The notes beneath the pieces are model-generated. The model was not told the origin of the DNA. It saw only the letters and a list, made by a program, of their open reading frames with translations, and made no database searches. A DNA stretch of 64,000 bases from Himantopus leucocephalus (Eukaryota; Chordata; Aves; Charadriiformes; Recurvirostridae): the NCBI GenBank assembly GCA_003993805.1, contig RSEF01000031.1:59190563-59254562 (forward strand), read 5' to 3'. Of the stretch, positions 42,301 through 55,500 are shown piece by piece (the first letter of the stretch is position 1; every line of letters starts with the position of its first letter). Position numbers and translations under genes: made by a program.

Positions 42301-43584
42301 CAAAACATGATGCACACTCAAATCGCAGACACAGACTATGCTGCCACAAGGGAAAAGGCAGCACAGCATATTTTTCTGGGAGGAGAATGGAATCAGAAGA
42401 GCCAGAAAAGCAAAAGTCATGAGCTAGGAGCTGACTGAAGATCATTTACCAGTTCCTGCAGTCCAGTTCTCCTTGCACACCCTGCAGGGAAGACACAACT
42501 GACTGTCGGCTAGCTGATACCGCTTCCAGGAGAGGAACTGTAAAGGTTTACAGCTTTCATGTCATGCTTTGTTTATGGACCACAGTTTGCTTTGCCAGCA
42601 CATTTCATGTGTCTGTGTGTGTGCTCGCAAGCTTGAAGCAATGCCTGCCAACTCAAGAAGGCTCAGGCCACATGCAGCATCTGTGGGCTCTCAGAAATAT
42701 CAGTCATTGCTTTTCGGGGCAGGGATTTAGCTCATAAATATTTACAAGACTGTCAGTTACCAGGACGCAGAGCTGTTAGCAAGACAGTTCTGATCAAAAT
42801 ACGGGAGATGGGGGTTCAGCATGCCTGACTAATCTAGTCTCGTAATTGACCAGCAGAATCATTTATGAGCACAAGGAAAGCAGTTTCCCTCCCTCTGCTT
42901 CACAAATAAAGTAACAGCGTACATTGGAGGAGGGCTGCAAAATCCAGCACTGCTCAGAACATGACCCTTGAGACTGCATTTTTCAATCCATATTTAAGCA
43001 CGCCTCTTTTTTAGAGGGGCTAAATAACTTCTCTCCACACCCTTATGTGTTGTAGGAAATCAAGCCTGAATACATCAGCTTAATCATGACCCAGAGTCCC
43101 AGGTCACACAGCCCCAGCCCCACTCAGGCCAGAGTGAACAGGAGAGACCCAAGGGTCACTCCAGTGTCCTGACTTGCTACCCTGCTTCCTAATGAGGAGA
43201 TGTGGCCATGCCGAGCATCTTCTGTAGGGGCAAATGCTGCTCTCGTCCTCATCTTGGTAGGGCAGTCCAGGGACTTAACAGCATGGCGTTTATGTCTCTG
43301 AGTAAGGGTTTGCTCCTAATCTCCCTTGGAGCTCTCTGTGGCTGGGTCACATCTGCAGGCACTAAATCAAGCCTCTGAAGGCTACGCTGGCCTTTGCAGA
43401 ACCAGAAATTCACTGCTGCAAGCTGGATGCTGTCCTTGTCTGAAGGAGCCAACTTGCACACTTGGAGGATGGGCCTTTGGAAAAAGTAATGCCTGTCTCA
43501 AAACATAAATAGATTTTTTTTTTTTTCTAAGAAGTCATGTATTTGTTAGTAGTTTAGTGTTAAAAATTGGGAAGGTTTTGTGTT

Positions 43585-43606
43585 GGTTTGTTTGTTTGTT
43601 TGTTTT
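43585..43606 (+). repeat. (GTTT)n microsatellite
   Basis: This is a run of about five GTTT units in intergenic sequence. Confidence 0.85.
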
Positions 43607-44306
43607 AATGACCATGTGGTAAAAGATCTCAAGGTTTGGCACAGTGTTTTGAACAAGAGTACTCCGCATCAGGGATCTATCAAGGGATAGAAAGGAAAAA
43701 AAACATGTGAGCCACAGTGGTTAGGTGAGAGACTCCAGCATACGAGGAAATGAGGGGGTTGATACAGATCATCTCATTTTTTTGATCCAGTGCACACGAC
43801 ACACCAGCAGAACCCAAAAGCCTGGGAGTATGGGCTGGACTGGTCCGCAGGAAGCTCAGCAACAGGGATCGAGAGGGACTTGGAGCTCCTGGTTTGGTCA
43901 GAAGTTCACAGCTTTGTCAAACATGGAAAAGTCTGGGGCCTGTGGCTAATGAATAGAGCTAAGGTCCATTGCTTTATTTCCAGTTGTTTCTCTTCTGCTT
44001 CTTCCTTAACGTGCCTTTTGGCCCAGCATGTGGCATTGGCTTAGGCCTTGTTCTGACTGATCTATTTTGGGGCACCTTCCCTTACGCAATGCTCCAGGTA
44101 TAACCCTAGAGCACACAAGACTCTATTCGCATAGGTTTAATTGTGGTATCAGGTCTAGAAGGCAAGATTTCTTGGAGAGAGGCTGCCTCTCACTCTGTTT
44201 TTTCCAGTACTCAGCTGTGATCCCATTCAAGTCTGGGCATGAGAGTCATGCAACAACAGCATGAGAGCAGCAGCCTTTTGGTGTATATTATCCTCTAGGC
44301 ACTCAC

Positions 44307-44441
44307 TTTGTAGAGTAACTGCGTCTGTTAAGCCATGGATCATGTTCAAGAAGTGTTTTGGTCTGTACTTCTGCACATTTTCGGGTCTACGTAGAAAGAC
44401 TCTCAAGTCCCGCTCTTTTTGTTGGTTGTTTTGGCTCTCAG
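44307..44441 (-). other. Isolated minus-strand exon-like segment
   Basis: On the minus strand, a pyrimidine-rich acceptor ending ggctgacag leads into 135 open nt, closed by the strong donor gtgagt. The frame includes FLRRPENVQKYRPKHFLNMI followed by HGLTDAVTLQ. It is symmetrical (phase 1-1). It could be an upstream exon of the putative minus-strand transcript at 37.8-38.7 kb, but no linking exons are identified and no protein family is recognised. Confidence 0.17.
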
Positions 44442-47400
44442 CTGTCAGCCACATTAAAAAGTGGGAATAGAAGCAGCTTTGTTAAGTTGTCCTGTAGCTC
44501 TTTCAAGGCACAGAAACTCAAGGTGTTGGAGACCTTTTAAGGTGTGATGAGAACAAAGGCACCCTGCCAAAGGAGGCTGAAAATCCTGAGTCCTGCTTAA
44601 TTTCTACTGCCACATCCACCCTGGGGAATTTGTGAAGCTTCACCACGCTTCCTCTCCCCAGTCTGTTGTGAGTGAAGAGCGACGTGCAGACTCGTTGCAT
44701 GGGTGATCACATGAGGGACTCTGATGTCCAGCGTGATGAGATGAGAGAGATGCCCAGCTTCTCCAGGGTGTCTGATGCAACAAGAACGGAGGCAGCTGGT
44801 ACAAGAGATTTTTGCCAAAGATGCCAATAATGTACCTGATCCTGCCTATGCTTTCTACCCCTGTGGCAACTCACAAACAGCCTGGCACCAGCAGCTCAGC
44901 TGTACTACCGAATGCTGTAGAGGTGAGCATCCACAGGGCCGAGTCCTAGCACAGCTGGAGTGATGGCCTGCAGCTCCCTATCTCCCACGGCATCAATCCC
45001 TCCAGCCTGGACGTGAGTCCCGAGGCCACGTCAGCACCTCGCTTCTCCACTGAACTCTTCCTTTCAAAAGCTGTGTGCACAAGCTGCTTGCTCTGAGCTG
45101 GTGGTAAATTATAGAGACTCATAATGACTGTTCTCTTGGAGGTCAGGAGTCTCCAGGAGGAAAACGGAGGATGCTAAATTATGAGACATACTCTAGCATG
45201 TTCTTTTCACAGCTCTTGATTTGCCTCGTACTATAAAATATGAGTAGTGTGGGACTAATGAACTACAAATTTGATAACTGTTCTTGGAGATAAATTTAAA
45301 AGTGGAAAAAATAATGGAAAATAATAGTTATGATAAAAAAGCTGAAAATGTTTTACAGAAGTCAATGCCATTGTATGAAAGGACTCACTAGAGTGTTATT
45401 CTTTCTTTGCTGAGGGACAGGGAAAAAAATACTACCATTTTTGTTGGAGACTCAGTCTTTTGAAGTGTAGAACAGCAGGTCTGTTTCCATGTCATCTGCA
45501 TTTGCCGTGTTCTTGCAGAGGCAGGTAAAGACAAAACTATACGTATGAAGAGTAAAACTAGATGTGTGAAGGATAAAAGTAGATGCCTGAGAAAAGTTCT
45601 GAAGAGCCATGGTGAACACAACAGATATTTTGCAAAAATAAGAAATATCTGTAAGCAAGATATGCACTTTCTTGAAGAGACGCAGCCTAATTTCACTACT
45701 ATGTCAGGACCTACAACAAAATAAGCAGGGCAAAACTGGATTTATCAAAAGGCTCTGGGACTAGAGCTGTTTCAAGTGCAGGGTCATGTTTGTCTCAATC
45801 ACATGTAAATAAAGGTGCTTTTCTGAAAGGAAGAAAAAGCTGTATAACTCAAAGGTTTAACCTGACCTTTATATTATACTTCAAAATATCACCGTTTCCT
45901 TATCACTGGCCTCAATTCTACTGCCCTTCCCTACTCAGCAAAACACAGAAATGCATGTTTCATTTCAATCATGTGCTTAGATGAAGCAGTACAGAGCTTT
46001 AACTCCCTGGTTGAAGTTGACCTGCACAGGGACTGCTGCGTCACCCTGGCACCAAGGAAGGCAGCAGGGCTTTCCCCACCGGCTTTTGCAGAGCTAGGAA
46101 TTCTCTCCAGTGCCCCATGGGAATTGCCCAGTGTGTGAGGGATGAAGCTCTTCTCTTTAATGGAAAATGGGAGCTGAAATGTGGGGCTCTGCCCACTTGG
46201 TTCCTGAGCACTCCCAGGAAGCTTTTGTGCAGCCTTTGGCCAGATCTCCTCCACTTTCACCGCAGTGAAGCAGTAGGACCGTGAAACTGTTGGCAATGTT
46301 CTGTCCCTAGACTCTGCAAATGCTTCCCTGCCTGCTCTCTGGAGGAGGAACGCCTGCTATAGGGTGAACTTAAAGCTTTCACAGGACACAGCAAGTATCA
46401 GGAACTCCAATATATCTTCTATTTAAGGCTGTATTTGTACCAGGTTAGTTTTATAAAAGGACTTAAGAAAGGCACGGTAGAGGTAAGGGTCCTTAGAGGA
46501 CAACCTAATATCACACAAGCCTTACTCCTTTCTGCATCAGTAACTTGTGCTGACTTCCCAAAACAGAATAAACCCCAGAAAACAGCTGGTCTTCAGCCAG
46601 TGCTTTTCCCCTAATTAAATCACATCTACAGAATATAGAGGCACTGTAGGATTTGTTCAGGAAATATGATCTCCTAAGCTCTGTCCCATGTTTCTGAAGC
46701 ATGTTTCCATTACAGGTCATCATTTCTGTGTGTGTGTAACTTATACAGTGTCCCACTTTGTCATCAGGCAAAAACTCAGGAAGATGCACCCTGCCTACCC
46801 TTTCATTCACAGGTACCTGGTCAGGCTCTTCCTAACTCCTTTTTTTCATTGAAGATGCCATAGAAATTTCCAGCTCAGCTCCTGCTACAGATGGGAAAGA
46901 AACTCTTCACTAAAGACAAAGACAAGATCTGCCTGCATTATTCAGCGCAAAAAGAAGTGCCTGTCCCTGCCCAACACATTAAGTACTGGAGTTCCTGCAG
47001 CCATCACTCAGAGAAGCACAAGGCCTTGCAGTCCTTGCTCAGCAGGTCCGACGTGGCCAAGTGGTGGCCGTGATGTAAGAGGAGGGCCAGAGCCTTTGAG
47101 ACATGGCATGCCTCAAACAATGGGGACAATGTCTTTTGTGCAGAGGAAGTACATCTCCCGGAGGGGAACACGTATTGTGTTTCATGCCACAGAAGATGGA
47201 AGCTGTTACAAAGCTTTGGCTGCTGAGTTGCTCATGTTTGCAGCCCTGTACGCCCTCTGTTCCTCAGCACCCTAGCCGCTGGCCAAGGGAGGTTTGTGAA
47301 TAAACAATTAAACAATATTGTCGGGGGGACATTTTCCAGGAGTTCTATAAAACATTGTGGTCAGCTGAAAACAAAACAAGGCCCAATCCCTGGCAGGAGA

Positions 47401-50286
47401 TGTTCAAGATGTTGGAGGATTGAGCCTGGGCTGAGCCAAAATAAATCCCAAGGAGCAAAAATAATTCAGCAACCTCCATGCTAAACAACAGTTTCCTTCA
47501 GTTTATCCACTTCTGTGGTGTTACTGCTTTGGTGTCCAGGTTGTGAAGAAAGCATTTTCTCAGAGACCATAGTTCAAAAATATTCTTCAAAAGTAATAGA
47601 CACCTCTTCACCTCTCACAGTGTTCAGGACCACACACTACTGCGAGCTATGGGCATGCCTCCAAACAGAGGAGAGGAAAGCTTTGGCAATGCTGTTAACT
47701 GCAAATTTAAAAGCTTTGCTGCCATTACCTTCAGAAAATAATAATAAATGTCCTATCTACAAGCCACAGAGTGAGGTGGCCCCAAGCCAGCACTTTAGGA
47801 GAACCCTCTTTGCCACTCCATAACAAACCCTAGCAATGCAAGGGCAAAGATAGTCTGTCCATAAAGTCTACGAAGGTATGAGTTTGGTCAGGGAGAGTCT
47901 TCTATCTGACTCTGCAGACTACCACAGAGATGCCATTCATGCAGGGTAGTGCAAGGAACTCAGTTTAAAAGCACAGACTGGGATTTTGAAGGCATCTTGC
48001 AAAACCTGACCACCTAGCTCTCTGCAGAGTACAGGGTATCCCAGTGAGCAGGGATTACTTGGGGTAGAGCACAGACCAAATGAAAAAGTAACCCTTAAGT
48101 AACTTCCCCGTCTGGTTTCAAACACAAGGCTCCCAGTTCATTCAATTTCAGATTACAAATTCAGCAAATGCTAGTGTTTAAGTCTTAAGTCTGCATCCCA
48201 GATATCCCTGGGATAGATCCCAGCATTTGTCCGAGTCCAGACATGAGCTCTGAACCTTCCTGTAGCTGATAGAAAAATGCTGGCAAAATACTAGCATACC
48301 TAGAGGAGGGTCAACCAGCAGGCAAAAGTCCCCTAAAGGTATTGTTTTTAACTGTTCATAGCTTTTAATGCAATGTCATGACTTGTGCATGAATTACGAC
48401 TAGCTAGATATTACCACTAAGCTTTGATACCACAGCAATGCATTCAACCCTGCGTCTTCCAAAAATATTGTGTGCAACAAGCATGGTCTTTGTTGCTCAG
48501 AGGCTATGGTCCCACATCAAACCTCTGACATTTAACCACAGATACAGTTGCACACTGCAGGGTTTTAATGCTCAGTTTCACACCACAGGTTTTTAAAGTT
48601 CCCATGTATTCCTTCACTCGGTTCTTGAATATCTCATCGTATGCATATACTGTTACACAACAATCCATTACACACACAGAATCATGTCAAAGCAGCCACC
48701 AATATGAAATCACAAAATGCTGGAGAAAGAGGTTGCCAAAGATCCAAAAAAAAGTTGACATAACTACTTTGGGACAGAATAGGAAAAGCACAGGAGTGCG
48801 CATTTATTTTCTTCTCAAATGATTAAGTGAATCAGAAATAATATTAAGTTAATGCCAAACTTTAATATCCTGAATGATTTAAAAAGATGTAACAAGGTCA
48901 CATGCTCAAAGCCAATATAAATTGATAGGTTTATATTGACTATTGCATTAAAATGAAACAAAATGTAAAAAGCAGCAGGTATGAAAGAAATTATTAGGGT
49001 TACTGCAGAAAACTTTGAAGAGTTGAAACTTTGTTCTTTCCAGAAATATACAGAAATGACTGTGCTTGATCCCTGGTGTGTGTGCGTGATTCCTGACTTC
49101 ATGCAAGCTAGGAATATCACAGAAAGCTGCTGTCTCAGATCATTTCATTCCATCAATTCCTAGTCTTAGCCATAAGCGAGCCTAGGAAATTAAGGAGGAA
49201 AAAAAAGAAGAAATTGACTATTTTTGATCCTGAAAGTATTGCAGATCTGGAGAGCTGAAAATATTGGTGCAGTGCCAGAAGGGTCCTTATTTCAGCAAAA
49301 GGGGCTGGTCCAGACCTGACTTTAAGGGCGTTGGGCCCAATCCTGTCCCCACTTAAAAAGAAAGTATCTTATCTTTGCCAAGTGCAAACAGGCAAATCCA
49401 TGGCAGGAAGGCCAAGATGGGTGAAAAACAGCATGATATGTTCCTCGTGAAAATGGAAAATGGTTGAAAGTCTGTGCACACATCCAAACTAATATCTTCC
49501 TTTTTTCCTTCTCTGTCTCTTGCCTAAGGCCAAAATAACACAATGATCCAACTAGCAAATGGATCCCCGCTCTGTCTTTCAGTGGCAAAAAACACAGACA
49601 TCCATTATCCAGAAGGTCTGACTTGAACGACAGGGGAGTCAGCAAAGCCAGCCAGGGACAGTTTTTGAAGACTGCGTTACAAAATAATAAGATGAATGTA
49701 TTAAGCAGCTTGGGAAACTTCACAATTGGCAAGCTCCACACAGGAACTTACCACATGTTTTCCAAGAAAAAAAATAAAAAAATACACATATCTCCCCCCA
49801 CGAAAGCCAGCAGCTTTATTGCCGCCTGGCTGCGTTGCACCAAGCCTGCATGGGAATGAGCCACAGCCATCGTTCTGCTCGCTTTGCTTTGCACCCTGCT
49901 TTCTCATGCACAGTGCAAAAATGGAACAAGAGAGGGAAAGCGAAATCCAGAGATAAAAGCAAGGAGAGGCAAGATATGGAAAAGTAATGGAGCAGAAAGA
50001 TGCTGAAAGGCCAAATGGCAGGGCCATGCTGTTCCACCAGGCTCTGTAACATCGCAAATGGCTCAGGATCTCTATTATTTTATTACAAGCAGATCACATG
50101 CAAGGTCTGGATCATCTGTCCTGGGCAGCCTGGTGTTTCATACTCCTTGGCTTTGTCTGTACAAAGCTTTTTTTTTCTCCTCTTCAGGTTTCCTCCTGTT
50201 GCTTTAGCTGGTGCAGTTCAATTTCTGACAGGAAGAGAAAAGATGCTAGTGCATGGCATTTAAACATGGTGCCAGCTAGATCTTCA

Positions 50287-50330
50287 CCCACAGAATCACA
50301 GAATCACAGAATGGTCAGGGTTGGAAGGGA
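50287..50330 (-). mobile_element. CR1 LINE 3' end, reverse orientation, cut by gap
   Basis: The sequence cacagaatcacagaatcaca followed by gaatggtcagggttggaagg is the reverse complement of the avian CR1 tail, starting with its short terminal tandem. It runs straight into the N gap, so the element's body is missing from the assembly. The bases after the gap (50431 on) are not recognisably CR1. Confidence 0.9.
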
Positions 50331-50430
50331 NNNNNNNNNNNNNNNNNNNNNNNNNNNNNNNNNNNNNNNNNNNNNNNNNNNNNNNNNNNNNNNNNNNNNN
50401 NNNNNNNNNNNNNNNNNNNNNNNNNNNNNN
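50331..50430. other. Assembly gap of 100 N
   Basis: There are exactly 100 N, the usual placeholder for a gap of unknown size, inside a reverse-oriented CR1 element. Distances across it are not reliable. A single further N lies at 63116 beside a T-run. Confidence 0.99.
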
Positions 50431-51821
50431 CAAAAACCAAACCACAACCCAAAATCCTTTCCTGAACTTGCCAGAAAGCCTTTGAAAGGATTATAAACCA
50501 AACCCTGCACAGAAGGTAGGGCGTTCTCTCCTGTGTTGTCCCTCCCTCCCCACGATTTTTCACTTCTCTTTTCTCTATGTGTTGTATTTATCTCCCACCT
50601 ACCCCCCCAGGGAATTACAAGGAAACCATATCTGTGGTGGGAAGCACCTGGCGTTCAACTTGCAGCTTTATTCAGAGACAGTTTAGGCTACCTGGAGGAG
50701 GTGCACAAAGAAGCAAAAGAAATAAGGAACTGGAAGGGCTCTTTGGAGGGGCGACAAGAAATCCCTGCAAGAGGCTGAGCGTGCAATGCCTGGAGGAAGG
50801 AGCAGCAAATCCATAACCACGTGAAGGCCAAGCAGTTACGAAGAGGAAGGCTTTAGACAAAAGTGGAAGAGGCTGATTCACATCTGCTCCTGCTGGGACC
50901 AGCTCATCTTCAGCAGTACTGTCCTCCCAGCCACACCTGGCCTGAAGGGGCAGACCTCAAAAGACACAAAGCAGGATGGAGGGGGTTGGCCCATGCGATG
51001 CCAGGGGAGTGTGCCACCGGCTCTGGGCATCATCATCCCAAACATGCTGTCTCACCGAGCTCCTGCTCTGCGTGCTGCCTGCTGTGTGCTGAGGCCGCGT
51101 CCTGCGTCGCTGCACGTGTTGTGTATTTAATATTAGCAGATTGCCATATAAACAGTCAGACTTTGCCAGCAAATGGTGATCCAGGCTTAAAACAAAAAAT
51201 CCCAGAGGCATTGCAGTGCATTTTCACGAGGTGTGATTTATTTAGCAATTGTGTATTTTGGCTTTCTGCTCGTTATGTCCAGCAATCAAGCTATATGGGG
51301 CTGCTTTACATTACACGTGTCATGTCATGGAAAGCCCAGCACCAGGGCATTAGTCATGAACCACCAGGATTTGGGGAGAGGAAAGAAATTGAAGCCTTCC
51401 CTTTTTATATTTTTGTACTTAATAATGCCCCGAATGATTAGTACTGAAATTTTACCTTAGGAATAACAACTTTATTTTCTGTTATTTTGCTGAAGCAGAC
51501 ACTTGGTTTCTTTCAGTATATAAGTGATTAGCTTCTCTAACAAAAGACAGGGGGTTAATCAACCCTTTACTTAAGACCTCTTTTCTTCAAAATGCGAAAT
51601 AGGAATTAGCATAAAAATACTCTTAAACCAGCTATGCACAAACAGCATTGAAATAAGACCTTTTGTCAGTTCTTCCTCCTTCATATGTCTTTGCAAATCT
51701 GTGTGTGGACACATTCACTTCTCTCTATAAGCCAACCAGCTTTGCTTTAGTCAATGTATGAACTTCTACGGTTAAATCAAAACTGGGGGCACATTTTAGG
51801 ACAAACATGTCCATGTACAGC

Positions 51822-51890
51822 AAAGAAGGAAAGGAAGGGGAAGGGAGAAGGGAGAGGGAGAAAGGAAAGAAGAGGGAGAGGGAAAAGAAG
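51822..51890 (+). repeat. 69-nt uninterrupted polypurine tract with G-quadruplex motif
   Basis: There is no pyrimidine for 69 bases. Within it, 51837-51858 has four G-runs (4, 3, 3 and 3) spaced by 2, 4 and 3 bases, a canonical G-quadruplex pattern. Such tracts can also form triplex (H-) DNA. It lies in intergenic sequence. Confidence 0.85.
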
Positions 51891-52530
51891 CAGCAGATTT
51901 GTTATCTCTGTGAAGGAAAACTTTTCTGTGTAGCAACAAGAAGAGGCCTGAGGTTAAAAGGTGCAAATGTGGACTTGAAAGGAAGGAAGGTGGGCAGGTA
52001 AGAATCAGGAACAGGACTGACTATTAACTGATTTGCTTGAAATAACCTGCCCCTTTATTGTCCCTGTGTTTCAGCCCTATGTTATCTCCTGGAACAGACC
52101 AGCCCGTGCCTCCACACAGACATGCTTTTTGAATAATTCCCCTCCACACCCAAAATACCAGCTCTCCTGATGAAGGCTATTTCTTGCACACTCCATATCA
52201 CACATGCTAAATACTTTATTGTACTAGATACAACCTCTAAACATTTACAGTAAGTGCACTTAATAGCAAAATTGTTTTCCAAACCTCATTGGCTCTCTCT
52301 GCACTTGTGAGTGATAAACATGGTTTTGTTTAAACAGGAAAACAAATGAACAGATTCCTGAGTCTCCCACATACACTTCTGGTTATCAGAAGTTTATCAC
52401 AGGCAAACGGGAACATTTCATGGAGGCTCTTGTTAAAATGCTGGCAGCTTATCAGTGGGTTGGATTTCTATATACCACAGAAGACAACAGCGTAGTTTAA
52501 TATCCTTGTTTGGTGGGTTTGGGTTTTTTT

Positions 52531-52548
52531 GTTTGTTTGTTTGTTTGT
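52531..52548 (+). repeat. (GTTT)n microsatellite
   Basis: Four and a half GTTT units lie in a T-rich neighbourhood. Confidence 0.85.
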
Positions 52549-55500
52549 CTGGTGTTTTTTATTTTTATATCAACCTCTTTTTTTCTCTTTGATAGAAAAC
52601 TGGAGCTGGGTCAATAACGTATTGGAAAATCCTCTGAGAGAAGAAAATGGGAGGAAATAAAAGGGCACCTTTTCTTGAGGTGACATGGCTGAAGAGGTGT
52701 GAGAGTTAATACTCTTTAAGCTATCTGCTTATTTGAAGCGGTCTTTCTCAACAAACGATATTGCAGTTGCAAAGCGCCTCCATACAGACTTCAGCGTATA
52801 GCACAGACTGATTGCTAACAGTAAGAACTCATCAGAAAGGACATGATAGGTAGCCTTGTAATTGCAAATTGCTCAACATGAAAGCCCTTAAGAGGACCAG
52901 AAAGGAAAAGCCCGTATCTGGGTTACGTTACTTCTGCAGCAGGTGGAAAAGACAGAGTCCACTAAGGCTGACCTCTGCCAGCTCCATCCTGTCTCATGGT
53001 CAGGAGGGATCCAAAGGAACATGGGGACGGGATCACCCCTCAGCATGGGGTGGGCACGATGCCCTGGAGAAATGCCTTTGCCAGCTCTGCTTTACATCAC
53101 CCTGATTCACAGTGACTGAAAGACTATGGATGTTTGCATCAAAGCCTCTCCAGACGGTGGTGTCCTCTTTAATCCCACTTGGGGAGAACAATCTGCTGGG
53201 TGGGCTTTTGTTTCTTTTACAGACAAAGCAGCATGGTTTTAGTCTGTGGACGCCTACTGCAATGAGAACAGACAGAGCTGGTGGTGGCAGCATTGCAGAG
53301 AGGAACCCCAACTGGCTTTACAGTAGTTAAGCCTGGTACCTGGTAGCATACTTCTGGGGCAAAGCAGAGGTCAGAAGAAGCTACAAAACCTGCTTCAGAA
53401 GCAGAGCCTACTTGAGTTTTCCATGACAGATTGCTCCTGGGACCCACACTGGCCATGGCCAACCCCCCTTGACCACCACCAAGGTACAGACCAAAAGACA
53501 TATGCCTCGGAGTGACCTGAAAAATTTCATCTCAGTGCAATACCAAGAGAAATTTATGCTGATATTGAAAAGTTACTTCGGAGTAACTAAGATACTCAAC
53601 ATAAAAATATGTCCTTTCCTCTTTGACACCCAAGTTACCCAGGCTTAATTTGCACCACGAACATAGCATACCCTTTCTTTTTCACCGTGACCTACGCCAA
53701 GCCTTCACTGCCAGCTTGTTTAAGTCACAGCTGTGACTAGTTGGAAAAGATAGAGTTAAAAAACCAATGATGGATCTCAGGGTAACTATTTAAAATTGCA
53801 GTCACTAGTGCACTATGGACAAACAGGTGTTCTTGGTTTTAGGAATCACTGAAAAAGCTCTTAATTGGTCTGCCCTTTCTCCTTGTGACAGCTTTAAGCA
53901 CCCCAGTTAGCAGCCAGCCTGAAGCTACCAGGAGACCTCAGAGAACATGAAGCAAAATGGGTTGACAGGAAATGCAGTGTGTGTCAAACACAGAATATAT
54001 TTTCAGCTTTTCATGTAAATGCTGTGATTAACAGCTCTGTGGACCAATGGGTGACCCAGCCTCTCTAAATGTGATAGCAACCACGAGTTAAAATTTTACT
54101 TAATAATCCTTCACTCAAAAGCAATCTTTTCAATTAGTTTTCAGACTTTTGCTGCCACTGAAAAAAATGAAGTAGGAAAAACACATTTTCTTTGACCTGC
54201 AAATTATTTCATCAACCATATTCCTTTTAATACACAACTCCCCACTGCTACAATTGCTGAAACAAACACCATTACATTTGAACTTCAAGAGGATTTACTT
54301 GGACCAGAGGCAGCCAGCAACAGAAGAATTTTAATGACTGTGGGAGGATCGTTGGTATTTTAAGAAGTCTTCTAAAACCTTTTGAAGGGTTTGAGATAAG
54401 TAAAAATAAGTGGAGCAATTTTTTTTCCCTAAGTACCTTGCACCATGTTTTCACATAGCAGAAGTGAGTTCTACAACAGCACAATGAAGCTGGAAAATCT
54501 GAACTGAGAAGCAAAAGTTAAAAAAAATCTGAGATGAAACCAAGTGGCATGGGAACCACTCTAAACAAGAGAGCAAATGAATCCTTCTATTCTAAGCTCT
54601 TGTTTTTATTCTCTTTGCTCACAACAGGATTAATTTCATTAACTTGCAAAGAAACTCTCAATCCACAGATCAGATTTCTCATGGATATAGGGAGATGATG
54701 TCAATAAAACAAAGCACTAATTAAATTTTCAAACAGCAGCCACATGATCAGTGAGTTCCTTTAGTGGAATCGTACAAGCGACGTTTGCATCCTGTTGCCT
54801 TTGATCTAAAGCACTGCGTTTCACCTTTTAGAAGAAAAAAACACCTGCTGCCAAAAGTGTCAGATTATCTACCCCAAGACTGAAATTTAACTGCTGTTAA
54901 GAGTTCCAAAGATCCAGCTTCTTGAGTTGTTGAGTGCCTCCTTGGAGAAGGGCTGACCAATGTACCTGGGCAATACCTGCCACCTGTCTCAATTACAATG
55001 AGAAAAGAAAAGCCTCCTTGGGCATCCGTCTTCACAAGGGGCCTCTGCACCCATCTGCGTGTCACAAAGGATTGCACCCCTGCTTTAATATTATTCACCT
55101 GCAACTTCTCCAACACCACTACACATTCGGTATTTCTTAACACACTGCTATTTCTTAACATCCTCCCATCGTATGCAGGAGAGATTCAATAAAAAGCATG
55201 CAAGCAGCAGTAAAAAGGACGCTTGGAAGGGGTAACTCCCCCGAAAATAAAGTGTGGACGATGTCCTTCTTTTGTGGGGAAGTTGGGGACAGGAAAAAGT
55301 GCTCTCCCTGGATCCAGGGAAAAAAGCAACTCCAAACACTCTTGAGAAAAGGAAATTATTTTTCAGTCAGATGTCTCCTGGTTTTGGAGGCACTCTTACC
55401 CTCTCCATTCTTCTGTTTACCTGTGCTAGCTCAAACATCATGCAGGCACTAAGAAATATTTATGAGTGGCTTAGCAAGCAGATGCTTTTAAATGAAAAAG

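Larger units (their letters stand above)
38698..50286. other. Intergenic, no confident gene
   Basis: I find no recognisable protein, RNA gene or full transposon here. It contains a 38-bp tandem duplication at 39288-39363, a (GTTT)n tract at 43585-43606, and an exon-like minus-strand segment at 44307-44441 listed separately. Other minus-strand open frames (39574-39858, 40350-40553, 41343-41576, 46511-46810) read like protein in places but match nothing I know. Confidence 0.5.

Noticed and set aside
46511..46810. 99-codon minus-strand frame
   Set aside because: There is no recognisable domain and no good splice donor. Frames of this size are common here.
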